This document shows positions 6,593-15,926 of a stretch of DNA of 64,000 bases, piece by piece. How positions within the stretch are numbered: the first letter of the stretch is position 1; every line of letters begins with the position of its first letter. Origin of the DNA: Desulfovibrio sp. (GTDB lineage: Bacteria > Desulfobacterota > Desulfovibrionia > Desulfovibrionales > Desulfovibrionaceae); contig JAISWB010000049.1 in NCBI GenBank assembly GCA_031271265.1, forward strand, positions 1 through 64,000, given 5' to 3'. The notes under the pieces were generated by a model. It made no database searches, was not told where the DNA came from, and saw only the letters and a program-made list of their open reading frames with translations. A program made the translations under genes and the position numbers.

Positions 6593-7723
6593 TCAAAGCC
6601 GGCCTAAATCTTCCAGAATCACTTGGGCGGCCCTGTCCGCCGCGCCGGGAGGTCCGAGCAGGACGCGCAGACCGTCAAGTTCCGCACGGATATCTGCAAG
6701 AGTTCTTGCGCCGGGGAGCGGGTTCAGAAGTTTTTCCGCTTCGGCCGCCAAGGGCGCGGCATTGCAGGCACCCTGCAGCAATTCGGGGAAAACTTCCCGC
6801 TTCAGGATAAGGTTGGGCAGTCCTATGAAGGGCGCTTTGACCAGCAGTCTGCCCACGGCGTAACTCAGGGGCGACACCTTGTAGACGATGACGGTCGGTG
6901 TGCCGGCCACAGCGCACTCCAGCGTTGCCGTCCCCGATGCGGCGAGTATCAGTGAACAGGAGCGCATGAGGGCAAAGCGTTGTTCCGGCTCGACAAAGGC
7001 AACAGGGACATCGCCCGGCCACAGGGATCGAAGCAGTGTTTCGTCCATGCCCGGAGCGCGCAGACAGACGAAGGCCAAGCCGGCATGCCGCCGGAGCAGG
7101 ATGCGGGCCGCCCCGCCGAATTCCGGGAGTAGGGAAAGTACCTCTTTGCGGCGGCTGCCCGGCATAAGCCCCACGCGGTCTTCAAGCACCGGGACGGAAC
7201 ACAGGGACGGGTAATCCACGATGTCGACCAGAGGGTTGCCCACATAGTCCACATCCATCTGAAAATGCCGGTAAAACTCCGCTTCAAAGGGCAGGACGGA
7301 AATCAGGCGGCGCACTGTCTTCCTGATGAACGCGGCTCTATTCGCGCGCCAGGCCCAGAGTTTGGGGCTGATGTAATAATAGATCGGGATGCCGAGGGGG
7401 ACGGCGGCGCGGATCACCCGGAAATTGAATTCCGGCGCGTCAGTCACGATGAGGGCGGCGGGTTTCAGGGCGGCAAGATCGCGGGCGATGCTCCGGAGCA
7501 TGCGCAGGATTTTCGGCAGGTGCCCTATGACTTCAGTGATGCCCATGACCGAAAGGTCTTCGATACGGTAGCGCGTTTCCTGCCCGGCCTCGGCCAGACG
7601 GGGTCCGCCCGTGCCTGTGCAGCGCAGGTCGGGGCGGATGCGGCGCAGGGCTTCAAGCAGCAGGGCCGCGTGCATGTCGCCCGACACTTCGCCGGCGTTG
7701 ATCCAGAACAGGGGACCGCTCAT
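6593..7723 (-). CDS. lpxB: Lipid A disaccharide synthase
   Basis: LpxB joins UDP-2,3-diacylglucosamine and lipid X to form the lipid A disaccharide at the inner membrane. The family pattern is clear: INAGEVSGDMHAALL at the N-terminus, GIPIYYYISPKLWAW, FEAEFYRHF, DYVGNPLVD, LPGSRRKEV-like LMPGSRRKEV, and the nucleotide-sugar site ASGTATLECA with TPTVIVYK. The ATG at 7723 gives 376 aa; an extension to a TTG at 7756 is possible but less likely. It is the last gene of a minus-strand envelope group with rfbB and rfbD. Confidence 0.95.
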   Translation of the reverse strand: MSGPLFWINAGEVSGDMHAALLLEALRRIRPDLRCTGTGGPRLAEAGQETRYRIEDLSVMGITEVIGHLPKILRMLRSIARDLAALKPAALIVTDAPEFNFRVIRAAVPLGIPIYYYISPKLWAWRANRAAFIRKTVRRLISVLPFEAEFYRHFQMDVDYVGNPLVDIVDYPSLCSVPVLEDRVGLMPGSRRKEVLSLLPEFGGAARILLRRHAGLAFVCLRAPGMDETLLRSLWPGDVPVAFVEPEQRFALMRSCSLILAASGTATLECAVAGTPTVIVYKVSPLSYAVGRLLVKAPFIGLPNLILKREVFPELLQGACNAAPLAAEAEKLLNPLPGARTLADIRAELDGLRVLLGPPGAADRAAQVILEDLGRL

Positions 7724-7831
7724 GTTTGGCAGGCGGTGGACCGGAACAGGGCACAATGCGTTTCCGCATCGCCCGCTGCGGCAACCGGGTTGCTTATGCC
7801 GCGTCCGCCATGCGTAGGAACAGGCGGCAGA

Positions 7832-8752
7832 TCATACCCTGTCGGCATTGCGCTCCATGTCCGGTTCATCGCCGCCGGACATCGTGTATTTGTAGATGTA
7901 GTCGCGCAGAGCCTGGGGCCAAGGTCTGGGTTTGCCGCCCGTCACCCGCTCAAAGGACGAGCAATCCAGAACAGAGTAGGCCGGGCGGGCGGCCTTGCGC
8001 GGGAAATCCGCGGAGGTCACGGGCCGTATGGCGCATTCCAGCTTGACAAGGCGCGCGGCCTCGTCGGCCAGTTCGCACCAGGTCGCTTCCCCTGTGCCGG
8101 CCACATGGAACAGCCCGTGTGCTTCGGCTTCCACCAGTTTCAGGGAACAGTGCGCGAGATCTTCGGTGTAGGTCGGCGACCCGGTCTGGTCGTGTACGAC
8201 GTTGATGCTGCTGTTTTTTCGGCAGAGGTCAAGTACCGTTGTGACGAAATTGCCTCGTCCGGGACCGAAAAGCCAGGCCGTGCGGACGACGAGGCAGTTG
8301 TACAGACCCAGGGAAAGCAGGGCCTCCTCCCCGGCGACCTTGCTTTTGCCGTACACGTTCAGGGGACCTGTCAGGTCATCCGTGGTATAAGGGCTGCGTT
8401 TTTTACCGCTGAATACGAAATCCGAACTGTAGTGCAGGAGGACGCAGGAGGGGCGGCTTTTGACCATGCGCCCCAAGGCGGTCGGCACGGCACGGTTCAG
8501 GAAATCGGCCGCATCGGGATTGTCCTCGGCGGCATCCACTTGCGTGTAGGCAGCGCCGTTGACCAGCAGATCCGGTTCCAGGGCGTCGAGCAGTCTTTCC
8601 AGTTTACCGAAGGCATCGGCGGCTTGAAAATCCAGGTCGGCGCGCCCCAGGCGTCCGACCTCCCAACCGGCTTCTTCCAGAACATTCGCCTGCGCTGTCG
8701 CCGCCAGTCCGGTAAACCCGCCCAGGACAAGGGCTTTGCGTTTTGCCGCCAT
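7832..8752 (-). CDS. rfbD: dTDP-4-dehydrorhamnose reductase
   Basis: This 306-aa SDR-type enzyme makes dTDP-L-rhamnose for LPS or other surface glycans. It has the N-terminal nucleotide fold (LVLGGFTGLA), NGAAYTQVDAAE, the SSDFVFSG segment, the YGKSK catalytic Tyr/Lys pair, and RPAYSVLD near the end, all RmlD marks. It lies 98 bp downstream of rfbB in the same direction. RfbA and RfbC are not in the window. Confidence 0.92.
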   Translation of the reverse strand: MAAKRKALVLGGFTGLAATAQANVLEEAGWEVGRLGRADLDFQAADAFGKLERLLDALEPDLLVNGAAYTQVDAAEDNPDAADFLNRAVPTALGRMVKSRPSCVLLHYSSDFVFSGKKRSPYTTDDLTGPLNVYGKSKVAGEEALLSLGLYNCLVVRTAWLFGPGRGNFVTTVLDLCRKNSSINVVHDQTGSPTYTEDLAHCSLKLVEAEAHGLFHVAGTGEATWCELADEAARLVKLECAIRPVTSADFPRKAARPAYSVLDCSSFERVTGGKPRPWPQALRDYIYKYTMSGGDEPDMERNADRV

Positions 8753-8850
8753 ACGCGTCTAACATTCCTTTTACAGCATTTTAAGGCTATTTTTATACGG
8801 CCCGGGCCGACTCCCGTCATCGGCGATGCACACTTTCAAAGTCAACCGGT

Positions 8851-9825
8851 TCACGGCTTGAAACCTTCTTCGTTTTCGGCATACCATGCGAGGCATTCGC
8901 GCAATCCTTCCTCAAAGGTACGGGTCGGGGCAAAGCCCAGTTCCCGCGCCGCCAAAGAGTAGTCCATGGCATAGCGTCGGTCGTGTCCCGGCCTGTCGGG
9001 CACGGGCCGGATCAGCTCTTCTCCCTTACCGCAGAATTTCAGTATTTCCCGGACGACATGAAGGTTGCTGCGTTCCGCGCCGCCGCCGAAATTGTACACT
9101 GCGCCCGGCGCGCCCTTTTCCAGTGCCGCAAGCACGCCCCGGCAGTGGTCTTCCACGTGTATCCAGTCTCTTACGTTCAGGCCGTCACCGTATATGGGCA
9201 GGCTTTCGTTGCGCACGGCCCGGCCGAACATGAAGGGAATGAGCTTTTCCGGAAACTGATACGGCCCGTAATTGTTGGAGCAGCGCGTGATGATTACCGG
9301 AAAGCCGTAGGTTTCATAAAAAGCCCGGCAGAAAAGGTCGGCGGAAGCCTTGGACGCCGCGTAGGGGCTGTTCGGGGCAAGGGGCGAGGATTCGGTAAAG
9401 CCCGACGTCGCGCCGTCCAGGGGCAGGGAACCGTAGACTTCGTCCGTCGAAATCTGCACGAAACGCTCCGTCCCGGCGTCCATAGATTCCTTGAGCAGCA
9501 CCGCAGTTCCCAGGACATTAGTATGAACAAAGGGCGCCGGGTCGGCTATCGAGCGGTCCACATGGGATTCGGCGGCGAAATGTACGACGGCCCGGGGTCT
9601 GTGTTTGCGGAGAACGGCGCGCACAGCGTCCGTGTCCGCGACGTCGGCGCGCTCGAAGGTACAGCGTCCGGGGTGTTCCCGTTCGACGGAGTCCAGGTTG
9701 GCGGGGTTACCCGCGTAGGTGAGTTTGTCCAGATTGCAGACGACGACATCCGGGCGCTCGCGCAGCACTGTGCGTATGAAGTTGCTGCCTATGAATCCGC
9801 AGCCGCCGGTGACCAGCAGGAGCAT
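8851..9825 (-). CDS. rfbB: dTDP-glucose 4,6-dehydratase
   Basis: This 324-aa extended SDR catalyses the first committed step from dTDP-glucose towards rhamnose. It shows TGGCGFIGSNF for NAD binding, HFAAESHVDRSI, the catalytic STDEVYGSL region, YAASKA (YxxxK), RCSNNYGPYQFPEKLIP and GDGLNVRDWIHVEDH, the hallmarks of RmlB. Its ATG overlaps the stop of the upstream 568-aa gene as ATGA, so the two are translationally coupled. Confidence 0.95.
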   Translation of the reverse strand: MLLLVTGGCGFIGSNFIRTVLRERPDVVVCNLDKLTYAGNPANLDSVEREHPGRCTFERADVADTDAVRAVLRKHRPRAVVHFAAESHVDRSIADPAPFVHTNVLGTAVLLKESMDAGTERFVQISTDEVYGSLPLDGATSGFTESSPLAPNSPYAASKASADLFCRAFYETYGFPVIITRCSNNYGPYQFPEKLIPFMFGRAVRNESLPIYGDGLNVRDWIHVEDHCRGVLAALEKGAPGAVYNFGGGAERSNLHVVREILKFCGKGEELIRPVPDRPGHDRRYAMDYSLAARELGFAPTRTFEEGLRECLAWYAENEEGFKP

Positions 9826-11531
9826 CAGCGGTTCCCGGATTGCGCCGTTGCATCGCGCGGCAGGCCGTTGTAGCGCATCCCCAGTGCATCAAGCCGCTCG
9901 GCGCCGGAAGCGCAGACTTCCGCCAAAGCGCTCAAGGCCTGATTGACGGACCCTCCGCGGCGGTACAGCCAGGAACCTGCGTAGACTAGGGAATCGGTAT
10001 CCAGGCCCTGCGTATTTCCGCCCCTGCGCAGGGCGGCCGCGACATCGACGCGGCGCAGCTCCCGCCGACTCACCGCCTCCTGGTAGGCCTCGGCCGCGCC
10101 GGAACGATCCGCTCCGCCCCGGGCGCTTTCTTCGTAACGCAGGTAGGCGGAAGAGGCCTCATCCGCGGCGCGGGTGTAGGTTTCCAGCAGGCCGGCGATG
10201 CGCGGGTCGCCCAGGTAGGCGTGAATGACCCCGGACAGGCCGCGCGCGACCGCCGCGTAATCGCGGAAAAGGGCGGCCACTTGGGCGTTGGTGAAGGCTT
10301 TGCCCTGCGGCCCCCGTTGCCGGTTCAGGGCTTCGCGCTCAAGCGCCGCCGGAAAGCGTTCGCCGTAAAGGCCGTACAAAGCGTGAATCATGGAAGGCAT
10401 GAGCACATAGTTGAGCAGACGCCCGCGCGTCCGCGCAAGGTCGGCGGACGGGACATTCCGCGCTGGACTGCCGAAGCGCAGGCCGGCCAGACGCAAGGAT
10501 GCCGTGGCCCCGCGACCGCGACCGCGACCGATGGGCATGGAGCCTTCCGGCCAGTAATTGTCGGCGAGAAAGCGGGCCAGTTCGTCGATCATGGCCGGCG
10601 TCACCACGCTGTCGCCCGGTCTGCGGGCGGGCGTGTTGCCGGGTTCGTCGAGCGCCGCCCGCCCCACGGCGCCGCGCACGGCTGAAGCCGTTTCGTCCAC
10701 GGGCCTGGCTCGGCTGTACAAGATGACGTTGCTACCGTTCGGGGATGAGTCCGAGCCCGGTGCGGCGCTGTCGGGAAAATTCTGCGCGGGATGCGGATCC
10801 CCGTCTATGCTGTCGATGGTGGTCCCGCCTGCCGTCCCACCGGTGGGTGCGCCTGCGGCCATGCCCGCAGCGGGAGCGGCCGGAGCGCCGGGAGCAACGA
10901 CCGGAGCAGATTCGGCAGGCGTCGAAACAACGGGAAGGGCGACAACGGTGTCGGGTACGCCGACGTCACCGTCTTTGCCGGGAGAGGAAGACCCGGAGCC
11001 GGCGGATGCGCTTTTTCCGGCATCGGCCGCGCCTGGATCGGAATACGCGCCGGCCGCTGCATCAGGGGCGGCGGGCGAAAGAGCAACGACCGGAGCGGAG
11101 GGTGCGGGCAACGGTGCGGAGGCGGCAGGGGGCGACGGTTGCGGGGCGGATACGGCGGAAGGTAACGCGGGAGCGGAGGGCGTGACGGCGGGCGTTATCG
11201 CTTGCCCGGCGCTGCTCCCAGCGGGGTTTTGGCCTGTCCGCAGCAGTTCCCCTGCCGGCTCCAATGAAAAAAAGAGCAGGCCGCCGCCCGCAGCCGCGGC
11301 GCAGGCGAGCAGGGCGAGCATAACAAAGAAGACGCGCGAGCGGGGACTTTTATTTTTGGAAAGTTCAAGCCGGTCCGGCATCTCCTGCGCGTTGCGTGCC
11401 GCAACGGGGGCCGGCTGCGGGAAAGGTGCCGCCGGTGCGTTAGGTTCGGAGGGTGACGCGAAAGAATCCGCTTCTGGAGAGGAATATTCATGCAACCTGA
11501 ACGTGCTTTTTTCGTCGGTCCTGTCGGGCAT
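9825..11531 (-). CDS. Membrane-anchored Pro/Ala-rich protein with helical C-terminal domain, unknown function
   Basis: I chose the ATG at 11531 (MPDRTDEKST), giving 568 aa; a longer frame upstream lacks protein-like character. A cytoplasmic head of about 75 residues precedes one membrane helix (FFVMLALLACAAAAGGGLLF). A low-complexity Pro/Ala/Ser/Gly linker of about 200 residues follows, and then a helical domain of about 240 residues beginning near VVTPAMIDELARFLADNYWP. The topology suggests a periplasmic domain on a long stalk. No catalytic motif was recognised. ATGA coupling to rfbB suggests an envelope or polysaccharide role; that is inference. Confidence 0.7.
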   Translation of the reverse strand: MPDRTDEKSTFRLHEYSSPEADSFASPSEPNAPAAPFPQPAPVAARNAQEMPDRLELSKNKSPRSRVFFVMLALLACAAAAGGGLLFFSLEPAGELLRTGQNPAGSSAGQAITPAVTPSAPALPSAVSAPQPSPPAASAPLPAPSAPVVALSPAAPDAAAGAYSDPGAADAGKSASAGSGSSSPGKDGDVGVPDTVVALPVVSTPAESAPVVAPGAPAAPAAGMAAGAPTGGTAGGTTIDSIDGDPHPAQNFPDSAAPGSDSSPNGSNVILYSRARPVDETASAVRGAVGRAALDEPGNTPARRPGDSVVTPAMIDELARFLADNYWPEGSMPIGRGRGRGATASLRLAGLRFGSPARNVPSADLARTRGRLLNYVLMPSMIHALYGLYGERFPAALEREALNRQRGPQGKAFTNAQVAALFRDYAAVARGLSGVIHAYLGDPRIAGLLETYTRAADEASSAYLRYEESARGGADRSGAAEAYQEAVSRRELRRVDVAAALRRGGNTQGLDTDSLVYAGSWLYRRGGSVNQALSALAEVCASGAERLDALGMRYNGLPRDATAQSGNR

Positions 11532-11722
11532 GGCGGAACCCCGGCACGGTAATGTTAAGGGTGAGGCGTTGTCACGGTGCGCGGAATACCCCTTCAAACG
11601 TCCGACGGTGTAAAAGGAGGAGCGTTGCGCGGTAAAGTCGGTCGGCCCGCGGCAAAACCGCACCCGTGCTTTGCAGGAAACTATTCTATACCGGCGCGGT
11701 CCGAGGCGCAATCCCCCGCTGC

Positions 11723-12670
11723 TCAAATGGCATAGCCCGGCACATAGGACGGCATATCTCTGCTCATGACGGCGCGGCGCAATGTTTCCTCGTCAATGTT
11801 CGGCAGAAGATACCGGGTGAATTGAATATCGAAATCCCGCAATATCCTGCCCCGGCGCAAGGCAACAAAAAATGAGGTATTTCCGAAGATGTCGCTCATG
11901 TCGCGCATACGCACGCCTTTTTCCTGAACAGGCGCTTCGCCGCAAAAGACGGCAATACCCATGCCGCGCGCGGCGCACCGTATCAGGCAGGCCGGCTCGT
12001 CCGCGGTAATCACTATGTTCGGCCTTATTCCCGATGCTGAAAATACATTGTCCACGCAGCGCCGCGCCTCGCTCCCCTCGCAGCAGGTCAGCAGGGGATG
12101 CTCGGCAAGACTCTCCAAGGTCGGATATTTTGCCTTTGCAGGCGGCAGGGAAAGCGGTATCGCCGCCGTAAACGTCATGGAAAAACAGGGAAAAACCGCC
12201 AGGTCGCGGACATCCCGCAGGCGGTCCCCGGCAAGGCCTATATCCGCCTCGTCGTTCAACAGGGCCGCTCCGGCCTCGACGCTGCTCATACCCCGGACAA
12301 CAGTACGCACCTGCGGATATAAGGCGTGAAAACGCGCCAGCATATCCGGCAGCCGGATCTGGCAGCGGAGATCGACAGCCGCGCGCAATATGCCGGACTC
12401 CAGTTGCCTGAACCGGCTCGGGACGTTGCGTATGTTGTTGACCTCCGCCAGCACCCTGTCGGCTATTTCCAATATCTCCCGGCCCGGCTCGGTCATGCCC
12501 AGCAAACGCTTGCCGGACCGGATGAACAGAGCAACCCCGAGTTCTTCCTCAAGCTCGCGAATCTGCCTGCTGACCCCAGGCTGCGATGTGTGCAACGTTT
12601 CCGCCGCCTTGGTCAGATTGAATCCACAGGCGGCCGCGTGGCGCAGAATCCTGAGTTTTTGCAGTTCCAT
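11723..12670 (-). CDS. LysR-family regulator of CysB type
   Basis: From ATG 12670, with AAAGGA as ribosome-binding site, the protein has 315 aa. The N-terminus (MELQKLRILRHAA, AETLHTSQPGVSRQIRELE, FIRSGKRL) matches the winged helix-turn-helix of CysB/Cbl rather than the average LysR protein, including the RSGK element. The C-terminal part is the substrate-binding-like effector domain. It is divergent from the sulfate-type transporter, so it most likely controls those genes in response to a sulfur metabolite such as acetylserine. Confidence 0.88.
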   Translation of the reverse strand: MELQKLRILRHAAACGFNLTKAAETLHTSQPGVSRQIRELEEELGVALFIRSGKRLLGMTEPGREILEIADRVLAEVNNIRNVPSRFRQLESGILRAAVDLRCQIRLPDMLARFHALYPQVRTVVRGMSSVEAGAALLNDEADIGLAGDRLRDVRDLAVFPCFSMTFTAAIPLSLPPAKAKYPTLESLAEHPLLTCCEGSEARRCVDNVFSASGIRPNIVITADEPACLIRCAARGMGIAVFCGEAPVQEKGVRMRDMSDIFGNTSFFVALRRGRILRDFDIQFTRYLLPNIDEETLRRAVMSRDMPSYVPGYAI

Positions 12671-13025
12671 GACTTTCCTTTGAATATGAGTAAACTTATT
12701 GGCTTTATCATAAATTATTTGTCGCCGGTATGCAAGGATTTTCAAGCAGCTACGTGGACAGCGCATTATCATGACCTGTACAGGCAGCACACGAATTGAC
12801 CGAACCGCCGGCCGGCCGGTCCGGAAAACGACCTACGCAGCGGGCACCTCGCTGCCGCCCGTGTTGCGCGACGGCGCTCTCCGGCTTTTCGCAACAGTAA
12901 CCTGCCGGGTATGCAGCGGGCGTATATCGTTATGCGAAATAAATTCTTTGCCGGCCTTGCCCGAGCATATATCACTGTTTCGCGGCCTTGCCGCAATAAG
13001 GCAACCTTCAACAAAGGAAAAAAGT
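12671..13025. promoter_or_regulatory. Divergent control region between the CysB-like regulator and the sulfate transporter
   Basis: This 355-bp spacer must hold the promoters of both divergent units. The part near 12685-12720 is AT-rich (TTTATCATAAATTATTT) and could bind the regulator. I could not define a CysB site or -35/-10 pair with confidence. The ribosome-binding site of the binding-protein gene (AAAGGA) is near 13013-13018. Confidence 0.45.
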
Positions 13026-14081
13026 ATGAAAACGACAACGATGTTGCGGGATTGGGCGCAGTGGGCGTCTGTACTGCTTGCCGTACTGCTTGCCGTACTT
13101 CTGCCGGTAAGTTTTGCGGGATTTTCGGTGCCCGCGGCTCTGGCCGCGCCGACGGAACTCACCAACGTCTCCTATGATCCGACGCGCGAACTGTACGAGC
13201 AGTATAACGCCGCCTTCCGCAAATTCTGGAAGAACAAGACCGGCGCGGACATCACCATAGTGCAGTCCCACGGTGGATCGGGCAAACAGGCACGGGCGGT
13301 CATTGAAGGCAACCAGGCGGATGTGGTCACATTGGCTCTGGCCTACGACATCTCGGCCATCGCAAAGGCCGGGCTTATCAAAAAAAGTTGGCAGAAAGAT
13401 TTTCCCTCCAACAGTTCGCCTTACACGTCCACCATTGTTTTCCTGGTGCGCAAGGGCAACCCGAAAAACTTGAAAACATGGGGCGATCTGGCCAAAGACG
13501 GGGTCGGCGTCATCACGCCCAATCCCAAGACCTCCGGCGGGGCGCGCTGGAACTACCTGGCGGCCTGGGCCTGGGCGCACAGGGAATACAAGGGTGACGA
13601 AAAGGCCGTCCTCGACTTCATAGGCAAGCTCTTCCGCAACGTGCTGGTGCTGGACACCGGAGCGCGCGGCTCCACCAACACCTTTGTCCGCAACGGACAG
13701 GGGGACGTTTTGCTGGCCTGGGAAAACGAAGCCTATCTTGCCATAGCCGAACACAAAAACGATTTCGAAATCGTCACCCCGGACCTGAGCATACTTGCCG
13801 AACCACCGGTGGCCGTCGTGGACGCCGTGGTGGACAAACGCGGTTCGCGGGAGATTGCAAAAGCCTATCTCGACTACCTGTACTCCGACGAAGGCCAGCG
13901 CCTCGCCGGGAAAAACCATTACCGCCCGAGCAATCCGAAAATCGCTGCGGAGTTCGCCGCTGTGTTCGATCTGAAAGTCAAACTGATCACCATCGACGAT
14001 CCGCTGTTCGGCGGCTGGGAGAAAGCCCAGACCAGACATTTCACGGACGGCGGTATTTTCGACAAGATTTATACCCGGTAA
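13026..14081 (+). CDS. sbp: Sulfate/thiosulfate ABC transporter, periplasmic binding protein
   Basis: The 351-aa protein from ATG 13026 has a signal peptide: [14 protein letters not shown], a very hydrophobic core with repeated LLAV, and a cut near AALAA. The mature part carries [64 protein letters not shown] and the C-terminal FDKIYTR region typical of Sbp/CysP. It delivers sulfate or thiosulfate to the CysTW channel. Other oxyanions cannot be excluded from sequence alone. Confidence 0.93.
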   Translation: MKTTTMLRDWAQWASVLLAVLLAVLLPVSFAGFSVPAALAAPTELTNVSYDPTRELYEQYNAAFRKFWKNKTGADITIVQSHGGSGKQARAVIEGNQADVVTLALAYDISAIAKAGLIKKSWQKDFPSNSSPYTSTIVFLVRKGNPKNLKTWGDLAKDGVGVITPNPKTSGGARWNYLAAWAWAHREYKGDEKAVLDFIGKLFRNVLVLDTGARGSTNTFVRNGQGDVLLAWENEAYLAIAEHKNDFEIVTPDLSILAEPPVAVVDAVVDKRGSREIAKAYLDYLYSDEGQRLAGKNHYRPSNPKIAAEFAAVFDLKVKLITIDDPLFGGWEKAQTRHFTDGGIFDKIYTR

Positions 14082-14267
14082 GTTTTTTTTTCGCCGGGCG
14101 TGGAACGGCGCGCCCGGCCGACACTCCGCCCGCACTGTGTAACGCTTTATTTTTATATATCCGGCGACCTGGGGAAATGATTTCCCCCGGCTCCCTCAAT
14201 TTTGGATTACTCCGGTTAAGTGTTGCGCGAAATCGGCAAAAGACGTGAAAACGCAAAGGCAGCGTTG

Positions 14268-15098
14268 ATGAAACGGCACTCGGCAAAACGCATTATACCC
14301 GGATTCGGCATATCCCTCGGCCTGACCACAAGCTTTGTGAGCATGATTGTGCTGATCCCCATGCTCTTTCTCGCCGTGCAAAGCACGGATGCGGGCTGGT
14401 CCGGCTTCCGGCAGGCGCTTTCCGACCCGCGCATTCTGGCCGGCTACGAGGTCAGCTTTCTCTGCTCCTTTGCCGCCGCAGGCGTCAACTGCGTTTTCGG
14501 TCTTATCCTGGCCTGGGTGCTTACACGCTATAGATTCCCCGGACGCAGGCTTATCGACGGCCTGATAGAGCTGCCTTTCGCGCTCCCCACGGCCGTGGCC
14601 GGCATAGCACTGACGGCCCTGTATTCGGACAAGGGCTGGATCGGCAGTGCCTTTGCCGCCATGGGCATCAAAATCGCCTACACCAGGGCGGGCATCATTA
14701 TAGCCATGACCTTCATCACCCTGCCGTTCATAGTCCGCACCATACAACCGGTCCTTGAGCAGCTCGACGGGGCATACGAGGAGGCAGGCCGCATGCTCGG
14801 CGCATCACGCGGACGCATATTCCGTAAGATCATCCTGCCGGAGCTGACCCCGGCTGTCCTTACCGGCTTCGGCCTGGCCTTTGCCAGAGCACTCGGCGAA
14901 TACGGCAGCGTGGTCTTCATCGCGGGGAATATGCCTTTCAAAACGGAAATAGCCCCCCTGCTGATCATGAGCAAACTGGAACAGTTCAGTTACGACGAGT
15001 CAGCCGCCATAGCTCTGGTCATGCTGGTCGTGTCCTTTACCGTCATGTTCGGCATCAACTGCGTGCAGTCCGGGGCCGCATCCTTCAGCAAGGGGTAG
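14268..15098 (+). CDS. cysT: Sulfate ABC transporter permease CysT
   Basis: With ATG 14268 the protein has 276 aa and starts RHSAKRIIPGFGISLG, aligning with known CysT N-termini; a GTG at 14220 would add 16 residues. It has six hydrophobic segments, LTRYRFPGRRLIDGLIELPFALPTAVAG and the EAA loop (EEAGRMLGASRGRIFRKIILP) that docks on the ATPase. Together with CysW it forms the membrane channel. Confidence 0.93.
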   Translation: MKRHSAKRIIPGFGISLGLTTSFVSMIVLIPMLFLAVQSTDAGWSGFRQALSDPRILAGYEVSFLCSFAAAGVNCVFGLILAWVLTRYRFPGRRLIDGLIELPFALPTAVAGIALTALYSDKGWIGSAFAAMGIKIAYTRAGIIIAMTFITLPFIVRTIQPVLEQLDGAYEEAGRMLGASRGRIFRKIILPELTPAVLTGFGLAFARALGEYGSVVFIAGNMPFKTEIAPLLIMSKLEQFSYDESAAIALVMLVVSFTVMFGINCVQSGAASFSKG

Positions 15099-15101
15099 AT
15101 C

Positions 15102-15926
15102 GTGCGCAAAGAAGTCTGGATACCGTGCCTGCTCATCGCCGTCAGCGTACTTTTCGTCGGGGTCATGCTGGTATTGCCGTTGGTCGTCGTGCTGACGGAA
15201 GCTTTCAGTTCCGGCCTGAACGCCTTTTTGCGGGCCGTGACGGATCCGTACACGATCAAGGCCATGCGTCTGACCTTGACGGCAACGGTCGCTGCGGTGT
15301 TGATAAACACCCTGTTCGGTCTGACGGCGGCCTGGGCTGTGACCCGCTTTTCCTTTCGCGGCAAAGGCATATTGAGTACCCTGATCGACATTCCCTTTGC
15401 CGTTTCCCCGGTCATAGCCGGCTTGGTTTTCATCCTCATCTTCGGGCGCATCAGCCCCCTGCATCCCTTTCTGGACGCGCTCGACATCAAGATTGTTTTT
15501 GCCGAGCCGGGCATCATCCTGGCTACCGTGTTCGTCACTTTTCCCTTTGTCGCGCGGGAACTGATTCCGATGCTTGAGGCGCGGGGTACGGACGAAGAGC
15601 AGGCCGCCGCGCTCATGGGCGCCGGCTTTGTGACTATTTTCCGCAGGGTCACCTTTCCGCACATCCGCTGGGCGTTGTTGTACAGCGTAATCCTGTGCGC
15701 GGCGCGGGCCATTGGGGAATTCGGCGCGGTTTCCGTGGTATCGGGTCACCTGCGCGGCAAAACCAATACGCTGCCTCTGCATGTTGAAATTTTGTACAGC
15801 GAATATCAATTCACGGCCGCCTTTGCCGTCTCCGCCATCCTGGCCGCGGCGGCCGTACTGATCCTGACGGCGCGCAACATCGTGGAGCATCTTGCTCATA
15901 AGGAAGACGACTTCAATGTACGTTGA
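15102..15926 (+). CDS. cysW: Sulfate ABC transporter permease CysW
   Basis: The GTG start at 15102 lies 4 bases after the cysT stop, with AAGGGG as ribosome-binding site. The 274-aa permease has TAAWAVTRFSFRGKG, IDIPFAVSPVIAGL, the EAA loop (EEQAAALMGAGFVTIFRRV) and GEFGAVSVVSGHLRGKTNTL, which mark CysW. Its end overlaps the cysA start by 11 bases. Confidence 0.93.
   Translation: MRKEVWIPCLLIAVSVLFVGVMLVLPLVVVLTEAFSSGLNAFLRAVTDPYTIKAMRLTLTATVAAVLINTLFGLTAAWAVTRFSFRGKGILSTLIDIPFAVSPVIAGLVFILIFGRISPLHPFLDALDIKIVFAEPGIILATVFVTFPFVARELIPMLEARGTDEEQAAALMGAGFVTIFRRVTFPHIRWALLYSVILCAARAIGEFGAVSVVSGHLRGKTNTLPLHVEILYSEYQFTAAFAVSAILAAAAVLILTARNIVEHLAHKEDDFNVR

Noticed and set aside
7265-8962. 565-aa plus-strand ORF
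   Set aside because: Antisense to lpxB and rfbD, which have full motifs.
14093-14118. GCCGGGCG/CGCCCGGC hairpin after the sulfate-binding protein gene
   Set aside because: The T-run lies before, not after, the stem for the plus strand, so it is not a rho-independent terminator; it may still limit read-through or protect the mRNA end.
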